A stretch of DNA of 29,279 bases from Treponema sp. Its GTDB lineage: Bacteria > Spirochaetota > Spirochaetia > Treponematales > Breznakiellaceae. The position numbers and the translations under genes are program-made. The notes under the pieces were generated by a model. The model was not told the DNA's origin. It was given only the letters and a program-made list of their open reading frames with translations, and searched no databases. Within the stretch, counting starts at the first letter, position 1. Every line of letters starts with the position of its first letter. The stretch covers positions 1 through 29,279 of the forward strand of contig JAITRD010000063.1 of NCBI GenBank assembly GCA_031288575.1, given 5' to 3'. Shown piece after piece: positions 14,223 to 21,870 of the stretch.

Positions 14223-14936
14223 GTGGCGGAAATGAATCTATTATCCATACAAAAAAAGGAAAAGGTGACCGATCAGGTGCTTTCCCAAATAAAGGACGCC
14301 TTTATGCGGGGGGAATTGAAACCCGGGGACCGGCTTCCCGGGGCCAGCGAACTTGCGGAAAAAATGGGCGTCGGGATTTCTTCGGTCCGGGAGGCTATCA
14401 AAATGCTGGAAAGCATGGGCGCCCTGGAGGCGAGGCAGGGGGAAGGGACTTTTGTCTGCAACACCCTTCAAGAGGGGGCGGTGAATGCCTTTGAAATTCA
14501 GTTTATGCTGCTCCCCCGGACCGCGGAGTATTTGGTTGAATTCAGGGAAATGTATGAAACCGCCTATACCCGCCTTGCCATGGCTAACGCAAGCCCCCAG
14601 GATTTGGCTAAAGTAGAAGCCGCGGTTCATGCCCTCGAAGAAAAGGCGAAGGATCAATCCCCCGACGCCCTGGTGGCTGCCCAGGATGAGCTGGATTTTC
14701 ACCGGAGCGTCCTCTATTGTACCCATAATCCTTATATTATAAAAATCGGCGAAGTTTCCCTCGAGCTTTTTTTTACGGTTCTCCACAACAAAATGAAACC
14801 CCTCAAAACCCAGGATGCCCTGGAGGATCACCGCAATATCCTGGAGGCGCTCCGCAATAAGGACAACGAATTGCTGCAGCGGGTTTTTCAAAAGGCCTTC
14901 GCCGCGTGGATCGCGCGGTTTAACCAGGATACCTGA
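14223..14936 (+). CDS. GntR-family transcriptional regulator, FadR/FCD subfamily
   Basis: 237 residues from GTG 14223 (GAAGGGG about 8 nt upstream); ATG 14232 is an alternative. The N-terminal winged helix covers about residues 12-80, with GELKPGDRLPGASELAEKM, recognition helix SSVREAIKMLESMG and wing ARQGEGTFV. The C-terminal all-helical FCD ligand domain (about 95-230) shows its usual acidic and His residues: DELDFHRSVL, LFFTVLHNK and EDHRNILEAL. FCD regulators sense small carboxylates or acyl compounds, often with a metal. It stands directly after the fab/acc operon and before the 674-residue protein, with its own likely promoter. Whether it controls either is unknown; the palindrome at fabH has wider-spaced arms than the usual FadR-type site. 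Confidence 0.9.
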   Translation: MAEMNLLSIQKKEKVTDQVLSQIKDAFMRGELKPGDRLPGASELAEKMGVGISSVREAIKMLESMGALEARQGEGTFVCNTLQEGAVNAFEIQFMLLPRTAEYLVEFREMYETAYTRLAMANASPQDLAKVEAAVHALEEKAKDQSPDALVAAQDELDFHRSVLYCTHNPYIIKIGEVSLELFFTVLHNKMKPLKTQDALEDHRNILEALRNKDNELLQRVFQKAFAAWIARFNQDT

Positions 14937-14938
14937 GG

Positions 14939-14957
14939 CTGCCCTTTTTTACGGCAG
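14939..14957 (+). other. Small hairpin after the GntR gene
   Basis: CTGCC (14939-14943), 9-nt loop with a T-run, GGCAG (14953-14957), 2 nt after the stop codon. The T residues are in the loop, so termination is doubtful. Confidence 0.25.
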
Positions 14958-14995
14958 GACCTTACCGGCCTATTAAAAACATTCTTCTTTATCCC

Positions 14996-15024
14996 TTGCA
15001 GAATTTCCTGTTTCCGGTCATAGT
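14996..15024 (+). promoter_or_regulatory. Weak candidate promoter before the 674-residue protein gene
   Basis: TTGCAG (14996-15001), 17-bp spacer, CATAGT (15019-15024). The start point would fall at about 15031, only a few bases before the ATG at 15034, and after the AAGG at 15025-15028. The match is modest. Confidence 0.25.
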
Positions 15025-15033
15025 AAGGTATTA

Positions 15034-17058
15034 ATGACCATTAATCAAGAAGACGCACTTTACGAATTCCTCGAATCGGTTACCAAACCCTTTACCCTGG
15101 AAGAAGCAGTGTCCTTTATCCGTATGATTGACCCCAAACGAAGCGGCCGCCTGGGCATGGAGGTAAGCGCCCTTATCAATTCCCGGAACATTGCCTTCCG
15201 CTTTGATACCAAAAGGTGGGTTTCCCGGCGGGGATGCTTTGAGCCGGTGCAGTTTGTTATCAGCCCTACCCGGCTGGAACTGCTCAACGGGATCCTCATT
15301 CCCGGCCACCGGTGCATCCCCTTTGCCAATCCCTCCCTGCTCCCCCAGGAATATGTTTTTCACTGGCAGGGTTCCCCCATTCCCCGGACTACTACCGAGG
15401 GGCCACCGGAGGAATTTTATCCCTTTTACCATATCTTTGGGGAAGAATACGCGCCCCAATATGTTGCCCGGGATAATCCTGAAAACGAAGAAGCCTTTAA
15501 CAGCGATCCCTACGACGATCCCCCGGAGGTTTCCATTCACACCCTGGATATGCGGAATATTTACCGGGAAGCCGCTTTTGTTCCCGGCGACCGTTTTGTG
15601 GTGAGCACCCTGGACTGGAAAGCCGGCGTTTTTGAGCTGGAACGGGCGGGAAAGGATGCCTGGCCCCAGGAGGCCCTGGATGCCTGGGTTAAAGCCGCCG
15701 AGGAGGGATTTGAGGATTCCTTTGCCCTTTTAGGGCCGGGAACTTCCACGGAGGAACAGGCCGCCTATGCCTATTGGTACGGCGGGAAACGGATGCGGGA
15801 GGTACCGGCCTATGCCCTGGAGGATTTTCTCTACGAAAAAACGAACCGGATTGAAACCACTGCCTACGGCATTGAGACCCGTTTCTGGTACGCGGGCAAG
15901 GAAATTCCCGACCGGAAGGAACCGGAAGAAAGCCGGACCCTGCCGGACCGGACGGTGATTGAGGAGATCCTCTTTCAGAAAAAAATTCCCATTTCCGAAT
16001 ACGCGGTTCAGTCCTATGTCCGGGACGCCCTTTACCGTAACCAACTGGATATCCCTTCTATCCTTGAGCGGATCGTGCCGCCCATCCTGGAGCTTCGGGA
16101 GCCGGACCGGGGCTATCTGGCGGAGTATGTGGCGGACGTGCTTGAAGAATTCAGGGACTCCTATAGTCTTTTCGCGGATAAATCCATGGGCCCCATCCGG
16201 CAGCGGGTCGGGGAGCTTCATACCGCGGTTATTGACCTCGCGGCCCGGCTGCAAAAGGGGGATATCGACCCTTCCTGGCTGCCCAAACATACCTTTGTTA
16301 TTCTTTCCCAGATCCAAGGCCATGCCGCCAGTGTATTGGAAGATTTGGATACCGACGAGGCTCCCGCCGAAACGGAGCTTGAGGCCATGGATAATTCCCT
16401 GGACAGCATGATTGAAACCTACGAGGACATTAAGGAACTTATCGAGGAATCCCTTAACAGTTTCCGGCGGAATAAGCTTTCGGTGGTAAAAAATACGGGA
16501 AAAACCCGGGACGAGGCGTCTTGGAAAACCATTCAGCTTAGTGTGGGCGGTACCGACGCGTGGCGCCGGATTGTTATTCCCGCTTCTTACAGCCTTGAGG
16601 ACCTTCACGGGGTTATCCAGACGATTTTTGACTGGAAAAACTGTTACCCCCACTATTTTGTCCTGGGAAAGCTGGGAAACACCCTTTGGGATCCGGAAGG
16701 ATCCCCCGAATCGCGTGTCCGGATAGCGGAACTGAGTGCCCGGGGAATTTCCGAAATTTTATATGAATACGGGACCAAATGGACGGTAAAAATCATTTTC
16801 CTTTTTTATAACGATAATTATATCGGATCCGAGGATCAGCTTCGCTGCATTGCCGGCGCCGGCGCCGCTCCTCCTGAAAATATCGACGGCCCCCTGCGGT
16901 TTAGGAAGATCCTGTCCGCCTTAACCAAGGGCAATGACGCCGAACGCCAGGGGGCGCTGCACGAATTGGGCAAAAATTTTGACCCCGAAGGTTTCGATAT
17001 GGAAGCATGCAACCGGAATTTAAGTTCCGGCGCGTTTATAAAAAACCGGGCCAGATAA
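15034..17058 (+). CDS. Large protein of unknown function with C-terminal pRiA4b ORF-3-like domain
   Basis: 674 residues, cytoplasmic by composition (no signal peptide or membrane helix). The C-terminal about 165 residues (from about 497) match the plasmid pRiA4b ORF-3 family: WRRIVIPASYSLEDLHGVIQ, a YEYGTKWTVKI strand, a PPENIDGP segment and FDPEGFDMEACNRNL at the end. That family is usually a short stand-alone protein of unknown function, often linked to mobile elements. The N-terminal about 500 residues are not recognised; residues 1-70 look like a winged-helix segment (EEAVSFIRMID, then SALINSRNIAFRFDTKRWV), the middle is acidic and aromatic-rich, and about 320-475 is helical. AAGG at 15025 supports the ATG. 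The EIIA gene starts 15 bp after it, so co-transcription is likely. Confidence 0.75.
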   Translation: MTINQEDALYEFLESVTKPFTLEEAVSFIRMIDPKRSGRLGMEVSALINSRNIAFRFDTKRWVSRRGCFEPVQFVISPTRLELLNGILIPGHRCIPFANPSLLPQEYVFHWQGSPIPRTTTEGPPEEFYPFYHIFGEEYAPQYVARDNPENEEAFNSDPYDDPPEVSIHTLDMRNIYREAAFVPGDRFVVSTLDWKAGVFELERAGKDAWPQEALDAWVKAAEEGFEDSFALLGPGTSTEEQAAYAYWYGGKRMREVPAYALEDFLYEKTNRIETTAYGIETRFWYAGKEIPDRKEPEESRTLPDRTVIEEILFQKKIPISEYAVQSYVRDALYRNQLDIPSILERIVPPILELREPDRGYLAEYVADVLEEFRDSYSLFADKSMGPIRQRVGELHTAVIDLAARLQKGDIDPSWLPKHTFVILSQIQGHAASVLEDLDTDEAPAETELEAMDNSLDSMIETYEDIKELIEESLNSFRRNKLSVVKNTGKTRDEASWKTIQLSVGGTDAWRRIVIPASYSLEDLHGVIQTIFDWKNCYPHYFVLGKLGNTLWDPEGSPESRVRIAELSARGISEILYEYGTKWTVKIIFLFYNDNYIGSEDQLRCIAGAGAAPPENIDGPLRFRKILSALTKGNDAERQGALHELGKNFDPEGFDMEACNRNLSSGAFIKNRAR

Positions 17059-17072
17059 TAATAAGGATAGGC

Positions 17073-17573
17073 ATGGATAATCAAAATAATAAATCGGGAC
17101 TTGCCGGTTTGATACAAAAGGGGGGGGTGTTTGCGGGTATTCCCGGAACGAATCCCAGGGAGGTACTGACCAGCTTGCTTGAGATTATACCGCTGCCGGC
17201 ATCGGCGCCCCGGGGGGAGCTTTTAAAGGCGGTCCTGGAACGGGAAGCCCTCATGTCCACCGCTATCGGCTGCGGGATCGCTCTGCCCCATCCCCGTAAT
17301 CCCCTGGTAAGCAGGGATGAGGAACAATTCCTTATCATCGCTTTTCTGAAAAACCCCGTAGATTGGCGGGCCCTGGACAGCCTCCCGGTGCATACTGCCT
17401 TGCTGGCGGTTTCCTCCTCCCCTAAACAGCATCTGCGGACCCTTTCGGAGATTAACTTTTTTTGCCAGCAGGAATCCTTCCGGGAATTGCTGGTTAAGCG
17501 TTCCCCCCAGGAGCGGATTATCAAGGTGATTCAGGAAGCCGAACGGGCTTGGAAATCCACAACCCTGTCTTAA
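17073..17573 (+). CDS. PTS EIIA domain protein, fructose/PtsN type
   Basis: 166 residues from ATG 17073 (AAGGATAGG upstream); an ATG at 17007 in the same frame lies inside the previous gene and is rejected. It is a single EIIA-2 domain with phosphoacceptor His73 in GIALPHPRNPL and the later strand LLAVSSSPKQHLRTLSEI. EIIA-2 accepts phosphate from HPr; a free-standing copy with no EIIB or EIIC nearby is usually regulatory (PtsN-like) rather than a sugar transporter part. It is 15 bp after the pRiA4b-domain gene and 33 bp before transketolase, hinting at a link between carbon status and pentose phosphate flux. No EI or HPr gene is in the window. Confidence 0.88.
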   Translation: MDNQNNKSGLAGLIQKGGVFAGIPGTNPREVLTSLLEIIPLPASAPRGELLKAVLEREALMSTAIGCGIALPHPRNPLVSRDEEQFLIIAFLKNPVDWRALDSLPVHTALLAVSSSPKQHLRTLSEINFFCQQESFRELLVKRSPQERIIKVIQEAERAWKSTTLS

Positions 17574-17606
17574 GGACGGGGCAATCTCTTATGATAGGAG
17601 TATCCT

Positions 17607-19571
17607 ATGAACACAACGGCCTTGGAGAAAGTTTCTTTAAGCATTCGCGCCTTGACCATGGATGCCGTCCAAAAGGCGAATTCAGGTCATCCAGGACTTC
17701 CTATGGGAGCCGCCGAACTAGGCGCCCTTCTTTATGGAGAAATTCTGCGGCACGATCCCGCCGATCCTGCCTGGGCGGATCGGGATCGTTTTGTGTTATC
17801 CGCCGGTCACGGTTCCATGTTCCTTTACGCCTTGCTTTACCTTTCCGGATACCGGGACATGACTATTGAGGATATTAAAACCTTCCGGCAGATAGGTTCC
17901 CGGGCCGCGGGCCATCCTGAATACGGCATGGCCGGGGGCATTGAAGCCACAAGCGGCCCCTTGGGGCAGGGGATGGCCGCCGCAGCGGGCATGGCCGTAG
18001 CGGAATCCATGCTGGCGGCCCGGTTTAATACGGAAAAACGGAAAATTCTGGATCATTATACCTATGCCTTTGTCGGGGACGGCTGTCTTCAGGAGGGGGT
18101 TTCCGCTGAGGCTAGTTCCCTGGCGGGACATTTGGCCCTGGGAAAACTCATCGTTTTTTACGATTCCAACAAGATCACCATAGACGGTTCCACGGATCTT
18201 GCTTTTACCGAAGATACGGCAAAACGTTACGAAGCCTACGGCTGGCAGGTACTCCATGGCTCCATGTACAACTTTGAGGAGATCGCCGAACTCGTCGCCC
18301 GGGCCAAGGCGGAAACCGGGAAGCCGAGCATGATTATCCTTAGCTCCGTCATTGGAAAGGGTTCCCCCGGCAAACAAAACACCGCCGATTCCCACGGCGC
18401 TCCCCTGGGCGAGGCGGAAGTAGCCGCCGCAAAGGCCGCCCTGGGCATTCCCGGCGATTTTTATGTTCACCCCGAAGCGTTTAGCTACTTTCAAGCCAAA
18501 CAGGGGGAATGGAAAAAACGCCGGGAAGCCTGGCAGGGGGAATTTGAAGCCTGGTCCCGGGAAAATCCGGATAAACGCCGGGAGTGGGATGCCTTCTATT
18601 CCGGCAAGGCCGCCCCCGCGGCGCCGCCCCTTTTTGCCCCCGGGGATAAGGCAGCCACCCGGACCGCGGGGAATAAAGCCCTTATCGCGGCGGCCGCGGC
18701 AAATCCCAATCTGGTGGGGGGCTCCGCGGACCTTAAGGGGCCGAACGCGGTGGGGCTCCCCAGCGGGGGGATCTATTCCGCTTCCAACCCTTCGGGACGG
18801 TATATCCATTTCGGCATCCGGGAATTTGCCATGGCCGCCATTTCCAACGGGATAGCCCTCCACGGGGGCCTGCGGGCATTTTGCGCCACCTTTATGGTCT
18901 TTTCCGATTATTTGAGGCCGGCCCTGCGGCTTTCGGCCTTGATGAAACAGCCGGTAATTTATGTCTTCACCCATGATTCCATCTTTGTCGGGGAAGACGG
19001 CCCCACCCACCAGCCTGTTGAACACCTGGCGTCCTTCCGGGCCATTCCCGGTTTACGGGTCCTGCGCCCGGCGGACGCGGAAGAAACTGTCGAAGCCTGG
19101 GCCATGGCCATGGAAAGGCAGGACGGTCCCACGGTGCTTGCCCTGAGCCGGCAGAACGTTACGGTCTTCCCAAAGGCGGATCCGGAGTGGAAAAACACCA
19201 TCCGTACCGGCGCCTATGTGGTTACCCCCCCGGAATCCGCCGCCCCGGATGTGGTGATAATCGCCACCGGTTCCGAAGTCGGCCTTGCCCTGGAAGCGGC
19301 CGCCAAGGCCGAAGGGAAAAAGGTCCGGGTGGTTTCCATGATAAGCCGGGAATTGTTTGAATCCCAGCCCCAGGCCATCCGGGACGCCATCGTGCCCCCG
19401 AAGGTCCGGGCCGTTTGCTGCGAGGCGGGGGTCAGAAGCGGCTGGGAGAGATGGGCAAAACCGGAGGACATCCTTTCGGTTGAAGGTTTCGGGGTTTCAG
19501 GCCCGGCAGCCAAGGCGGCTGAACATTTGGGATTCACCTCCGCCGCTTTGGCGGCAATTATCAACCGCTAG
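17607..19571 (+). CDS. tkt: Transketolase
   Basis: 654 residues, full length for a bacterial transketolase (about 660). It moves two-carbon units between sugar phosphates in the pentose phosphate pathway using thiamine diphosphate. Visible features: SGHPGLPMGAAEL near residue 27, the thiamine-binding GDGCLQEGVSAEASSLAGH with the downstream DSNKITIDG, the pyrimidine-domain block VFTHDSIFVGEDGPTHQPVE, and a C-terminal domain with ATGSEVGLAL. The start has TAGGAG at good spacing. A GC hairpin (19581-19615) lies just after the stop. No transaldolase is seen next to it. Confidence 0.96.
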   Translation: MNTTALEKVSLSIRALTMDAVQKANSGHPGLPMGAAELGALLYGEILRHDPADPAWADRDRFVLSAGHGSMFLYALLYLSGYRDMTIEDIKTFRQIGSRAAGHPEYGMAGGIEATSGPLGQGMAAAAGMAVAESMLAARFNTEKRKILDHYTYAFVGDGCLQEGVSAEASSLAGHLALGKLIVFYDSNKITIDGSTDLAFTEDTAKRYEAYGWQVLHGSMYNFEEIAELVARAKAETGKPSMIILSSVIGKGSPGKQNTADSHGAPLGEAEVAAAKAALGIPGDFYVHPEAFSYFQAKQGEWKKRREAWQGEFEAWSRENPDKRREWDAFYSGKAAPAAPPLFAPGDKAATRTAGNKALIAAAAANPNLVGGSADLKGPNAVGLPSGGIYSASNPSGRYIHFGIREFAMAAISNGIALHGGLRAFCATFMVFSDYLRPALRLSALMKQPVIYVFTHDSIFVGEDGPTHQPVEHLASFRAIPGLRVLRPADAEETVEAWAMAMERQDGPTVLALSRQNVTVFPKADPEWKNTIRTGAYVVTPPESAAPDVVIIATGSEVGLALEAAAKAEGKKVRVVSMISRELFESQPQAIRDAIVPPKVRAVCCEAGVRSGWERWAKPEDILSVEGFGVSGPAAKAAEHLGFTSAALAAIINR

Positions 19572-19580
19572 ATGCTCCTA

Positions 19581-19615
19581 AAGCCGCCGTCCCGGGCCAA
19601 GGGAGACGGCGGCTT
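19581..19615 (+). other. Long hairpin after transketolase
   Basis: AAGCCGCCGTC (19581-19591), 13-nt loop, GACGGCGGCTT (19605-19615): perfect 11-bp arms, 9 nt after the tkt stop. There is no T-run after it on the plus strand, so terminator function is likely by position but not canonical. The remaining bases to rsmG (19616-19692) show nothing recognisable. Confidence 0.55.
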
Positions 19616-19692
19616 GGGCGGATACGGGAGCCGGGAAACAGCATGATACCGGAAAAGGGCTGCGTGACGGAACCTGGGGCAAGCGGCTGATC

Positions 19693-20424
19693 ATGAACGA
19701 AAAGGAACTGCTGGCAGCGGGATTAGGGGAACTGCGGGAAAGGGACGGGGATATGGGGGAACTTTTCGGCAGCCGCGGGGAGGATCTTTTATTCTTACTC
19801 GACAGTTATATACAAGAAATTGAACGCTTTAATCCCGCATACGGCCTGGTGGGAGAGAAGGATCGGCGGGAATTGGTGATAAAACACATCCTCGATTCAC
19901 TGGCGCCCTTGGGGATCATCTGCCGTTTACTTAAAAAAACCAGTAAGCCCCCGGAAACAGGCAGGGCCGGTTCGCCCGTTGCCGCCAAGGAACTGAGCCG
20001 CCGCATCGCCGACGCGGGTTCCGGGGCGGGCTTGCCGGGGATACCCCTGGCTATAAGCCTCCCGGCTTGCCGCTTTACCCTTATCGAACGGATGGGCAGA
20101 CGGGCCGGCTTCCTCAGAAATACCCTGGCGGTATTAGGCATAACCAACGCGGACGTTGAAGAAGGGGAAATAGAACGGGCGGAGCCGGGGATTTTTAACC
20201 TTATCACCCTCCGGGCTTTCCGCCCTTCGGAACCGGCGGTCCTCAGGGAACTTTTCCGGCTCCTTGCCCCCGGGGGTTTCCTCGCGGCTTATAAGGGCCG
20301 CCGGGACAAAATCTCCCAGGAGCTTGGGGCGGTAAACAGCCAACAAGCCTCCTGGGAGATTCTCCCCTGCCCGGTACCCTTTCTGGATGAAGAGCGGCAT
20401 TTGGTAATAATCCGGCCATCATGA
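19693..20424 (+). CDS. rsmG: 16S rRNA (guanine-527-N7)-methyltransferase
   Basis: 243 residues, longer than the E. coli protein (207). It uses S-adenosylmethionine to methylate G527 of 16S rRNA; loss gives low-level streptomycin resistance in other bacteria. The SAM motif I is IADAGSGAGLPGIPLAI (about 105-121), preceded by the family block HILDSLAP. LITLRAF and LAPGGFLAAYKG follow. An Arg/Lys/Pro insertion at about 76-104 accounts for part of the extra length. The Shine-Dalgarno before ATG 19693 is weak. In many bacteria rsmG neighbours parAB; here they are about 15 kb apart. It is convergent with the DUF4340 gene. Confidence 0.92.
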   Translation: MNEKELLAAGLGELRERDGDMGELFGSRGEDLLFLLDSYIQEIERFNPAYGLVGEKDRRELVIKHILDSLAPLGIICRLLKKTSKPPETGRAGSPVAAKELSRRIADAGSGAGLPGIPLAISLPACRFTLIERMGRRAGFLRNTLAVLGITNADVEEGEIERAEPGIFNLITLRAFRPSEPAVLRELFRLLAPGGFLAAYKGRRDKISQELGAVNSQQASWEILPCPVPFLDEERHLVIIRPS

Positions 20425-20441
20425 GCCTCCGCGGAGCGGAC

Positions 20442-20478
20442 GCGGGCCGGAGCTCCGGCGGCTCATCGCCGGCCCCGC
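20442..20478. other. GC-rich inverted repeat between convergent rsmG and DUF4340 genes
   Basis: GGGCCGG (20444-20450) pairs with CCGGCCC (20469-20475), with GAGC/GCTC able to pair inside. It fills most of the 54-bp convergent gap and may terminate both strands, but neither side has a clear T-run. Confidence 0.45.
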
Positions 20479-21864
20479 CTACTCTATATCGTAACTCATA
20501 TTTTCCACGGCCTGGTATATGGCGTTTACCTGGGGCCGGGAGATAAGAAATTCCACCGCCCCTTCCCGATCCAGGGCATAAAAATCCCGATTATAGGGGA
20601 CGAGCTTTACCAGGGCCTTTTTCCCGGCGGGGTTGTTTAAATTATATTCAATGGTAATTTCCGCATCCCCCCCCGGACCCGGGCGGTTGGGATGTTCCGC
20701 ATCGGCCAATAAACCGATAACAGTCTGGTAAAAGGCTTTAAAACTCTTTTCCGCCGCCTGCCTGCCGTTCAAAAAATAGGTTTCTGTTTTATCATCCCCC
20801 TCCCCGGCCCGCTTAATTTCCGCGTCCAGGACCGGCCGGTCCTTTCCCCGGACAGTAAAACTGTCAACCTTTTCAATATTAACGAGCAGGGCAAACTTAG
20901 CGGCCAGGCCAAAGGGAGATGCCGGAAGAACGGAATCCAGGGCGTTTACGGTAAACACCCCCTTTTCTTCCGGCACCTTGGCGTATTGGTGATCATTTAC
21001 GGTTTTGCCCAAAAGCAAATCAAGGGTTTGATCTTCCGTCTCTATAACCAAGCGGGCCGGTTCGTCCAGGCCGTAGGGTTCAAGGGAGGAAGGGGCATCG
21101 TCAATAAAGTCCACAATCTGGATGTTCAGGAAGGATTCCAGCAGCTTGGCAAAGGCTTCGGAATCCGCTTCTCGGGGCACCGCATAGGGAGCGATAAGGA
21201 CATAGGGGAATAATTCGGAGATCATGCCGGCCTGGGCCTCGGCGGCGGGGACTATTTCCAAACGGGAGCCGCCCTTTTCCAGGAGAAAGCGGCGGACCTT
21301 TTCTATTTCAAACTCCGAGGAGAGGCTTTTATCCCGGATATCCTTCATGGTCAGATAGAGCTTTTCCCCGGAATAGGAAGATACCAGATAAACCTTGGGA
21401 TCCCCCGCGGTCATTACATAATAGCCTGAACCGGAAGGGGCCCTGTTCCCTCCGAAAAATTCCGCCGTCTCCCCGCCGGAACCGGTGATAATGATATGGG
21501 CCCGGGGATTGTCCAAACCGTAAAGGGACAGATCCTCCGGGGCTTCATCAATAATCCTGTCGGCGGACAAATACCCCAAGGACCAAAGGGTGTTTTCAAT
21601 TGCGGCTTGATCCAGCCTTATCCCCTGGGGCGGCGCGAGTTCCCAAAGATCTTCCTGTTTTTCCAATACAATTCCCGCGGAAGGGGCCGCTATTTTTATA
21701 ATTTTATCCCGCTCCGGGCTCGTAAACTTAATAGATTCCCGGGGCTCGAAGGTAACGGGTTTCGCCGCCTGGGCTTTCCGGTAGGCCGCCGCCCCCAGGT
21801 ATCCGCCGATCATAAGAACCAGCAGGGCCGCCGCGGCAATGAGGGTTTTTTTGCGATTTGTCAT
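20479..21864 (-). CDS. DUF4340 domain protein, membrane-anchored
   Basis: 461 residues. An N-terminal signal anchor is evident (residues about 6-27, TLIAAAALLVLMIGGYLGAA, after basic RKK), so most of the chain is extracytoplasmic. The rest has two repeated beta-rich blocks typical of DUF4340: one near LEKQEDLWELAPPQGIRLD with LYGLDNPRAHIIIT, and another with LEPYGLDEPARLVIET. DUF4340 proteins are regularly encoded after GldG-like proteins and their ABC exporters. The role is unknown; an accessory subunit for exporting or handling a surface molecule is the usual guess. It starts 6 bp after the GldG-like gene and is the last gene of that operon. Confidence 0.85.
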   Translation of the reverse strand: MTNRKKTLIAAAALLVLMIGGYLGAAAYRKAQAAKPVTFEPRESIKFTSPERDKIIKIAAPSAGIVLEKQEDLWELAPPQGIRLDQAAIENTLWSLGYLSADRIIDEAPEDLSLYGLDNPRAHIIITGSGGETAEFFGGNRAPSGSGYYVMTAGDPKVYLVSSYSGEKLYLTMKDIRDKSLSSEFEIEKVRRFLLEKGGSRLEIVPAAEAQAGMISELFPYVLIAPYAVPREADSEAFAKLLESFLNIQIVDFIDDAPSSLEPYGLDEPARLVIETEDQTLDLLLGKTVNDHQYAKVPEEKGVFTVNALDSVLPASPFGLAAKFALLVNIEKVDSFTVRGKDRPVLDAEIKRAGEGDDKTETYFLNGRQAAEKSFKAFYQTVIGLLADAEHPNRPGPGGDAEITIEYNLNNPAGKKALVKLVPYNRDFYALDREGAVEFLISRPQVNAIYQAVENMSYDIE

Positions 21865-21870
21865 GGTTTC

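Noticed and set aside
14223..14936. Assigning this regulator as FadR controlling the fab operon
   Set aside because: The domain architecture fits the FadR/FCD subfamily, but the fabH palindrome has a different arm spacing from usual FadR-type sites and no matching site was found at its own promoter.
15730..16653. 307-residue open frame on the minus strand within the 674-residue protein gene
   Set aside because: The plus-strand reading contains a recognisable C-terminal domain and a good start; the antisense frame has no features.
17073..17573. A sugar-specific PTS transporter
   Set aside because: Only an EIIA domain is present; no EIIB or EIIC genes are in the neighbourhood.
17796..19025. 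409-residue open frame on the minus strand across transketolase
   Set aside because: Shadow of tkt; composition is Gly/Arg/Pro-rich with no motif and no independent ribosome-binding site.
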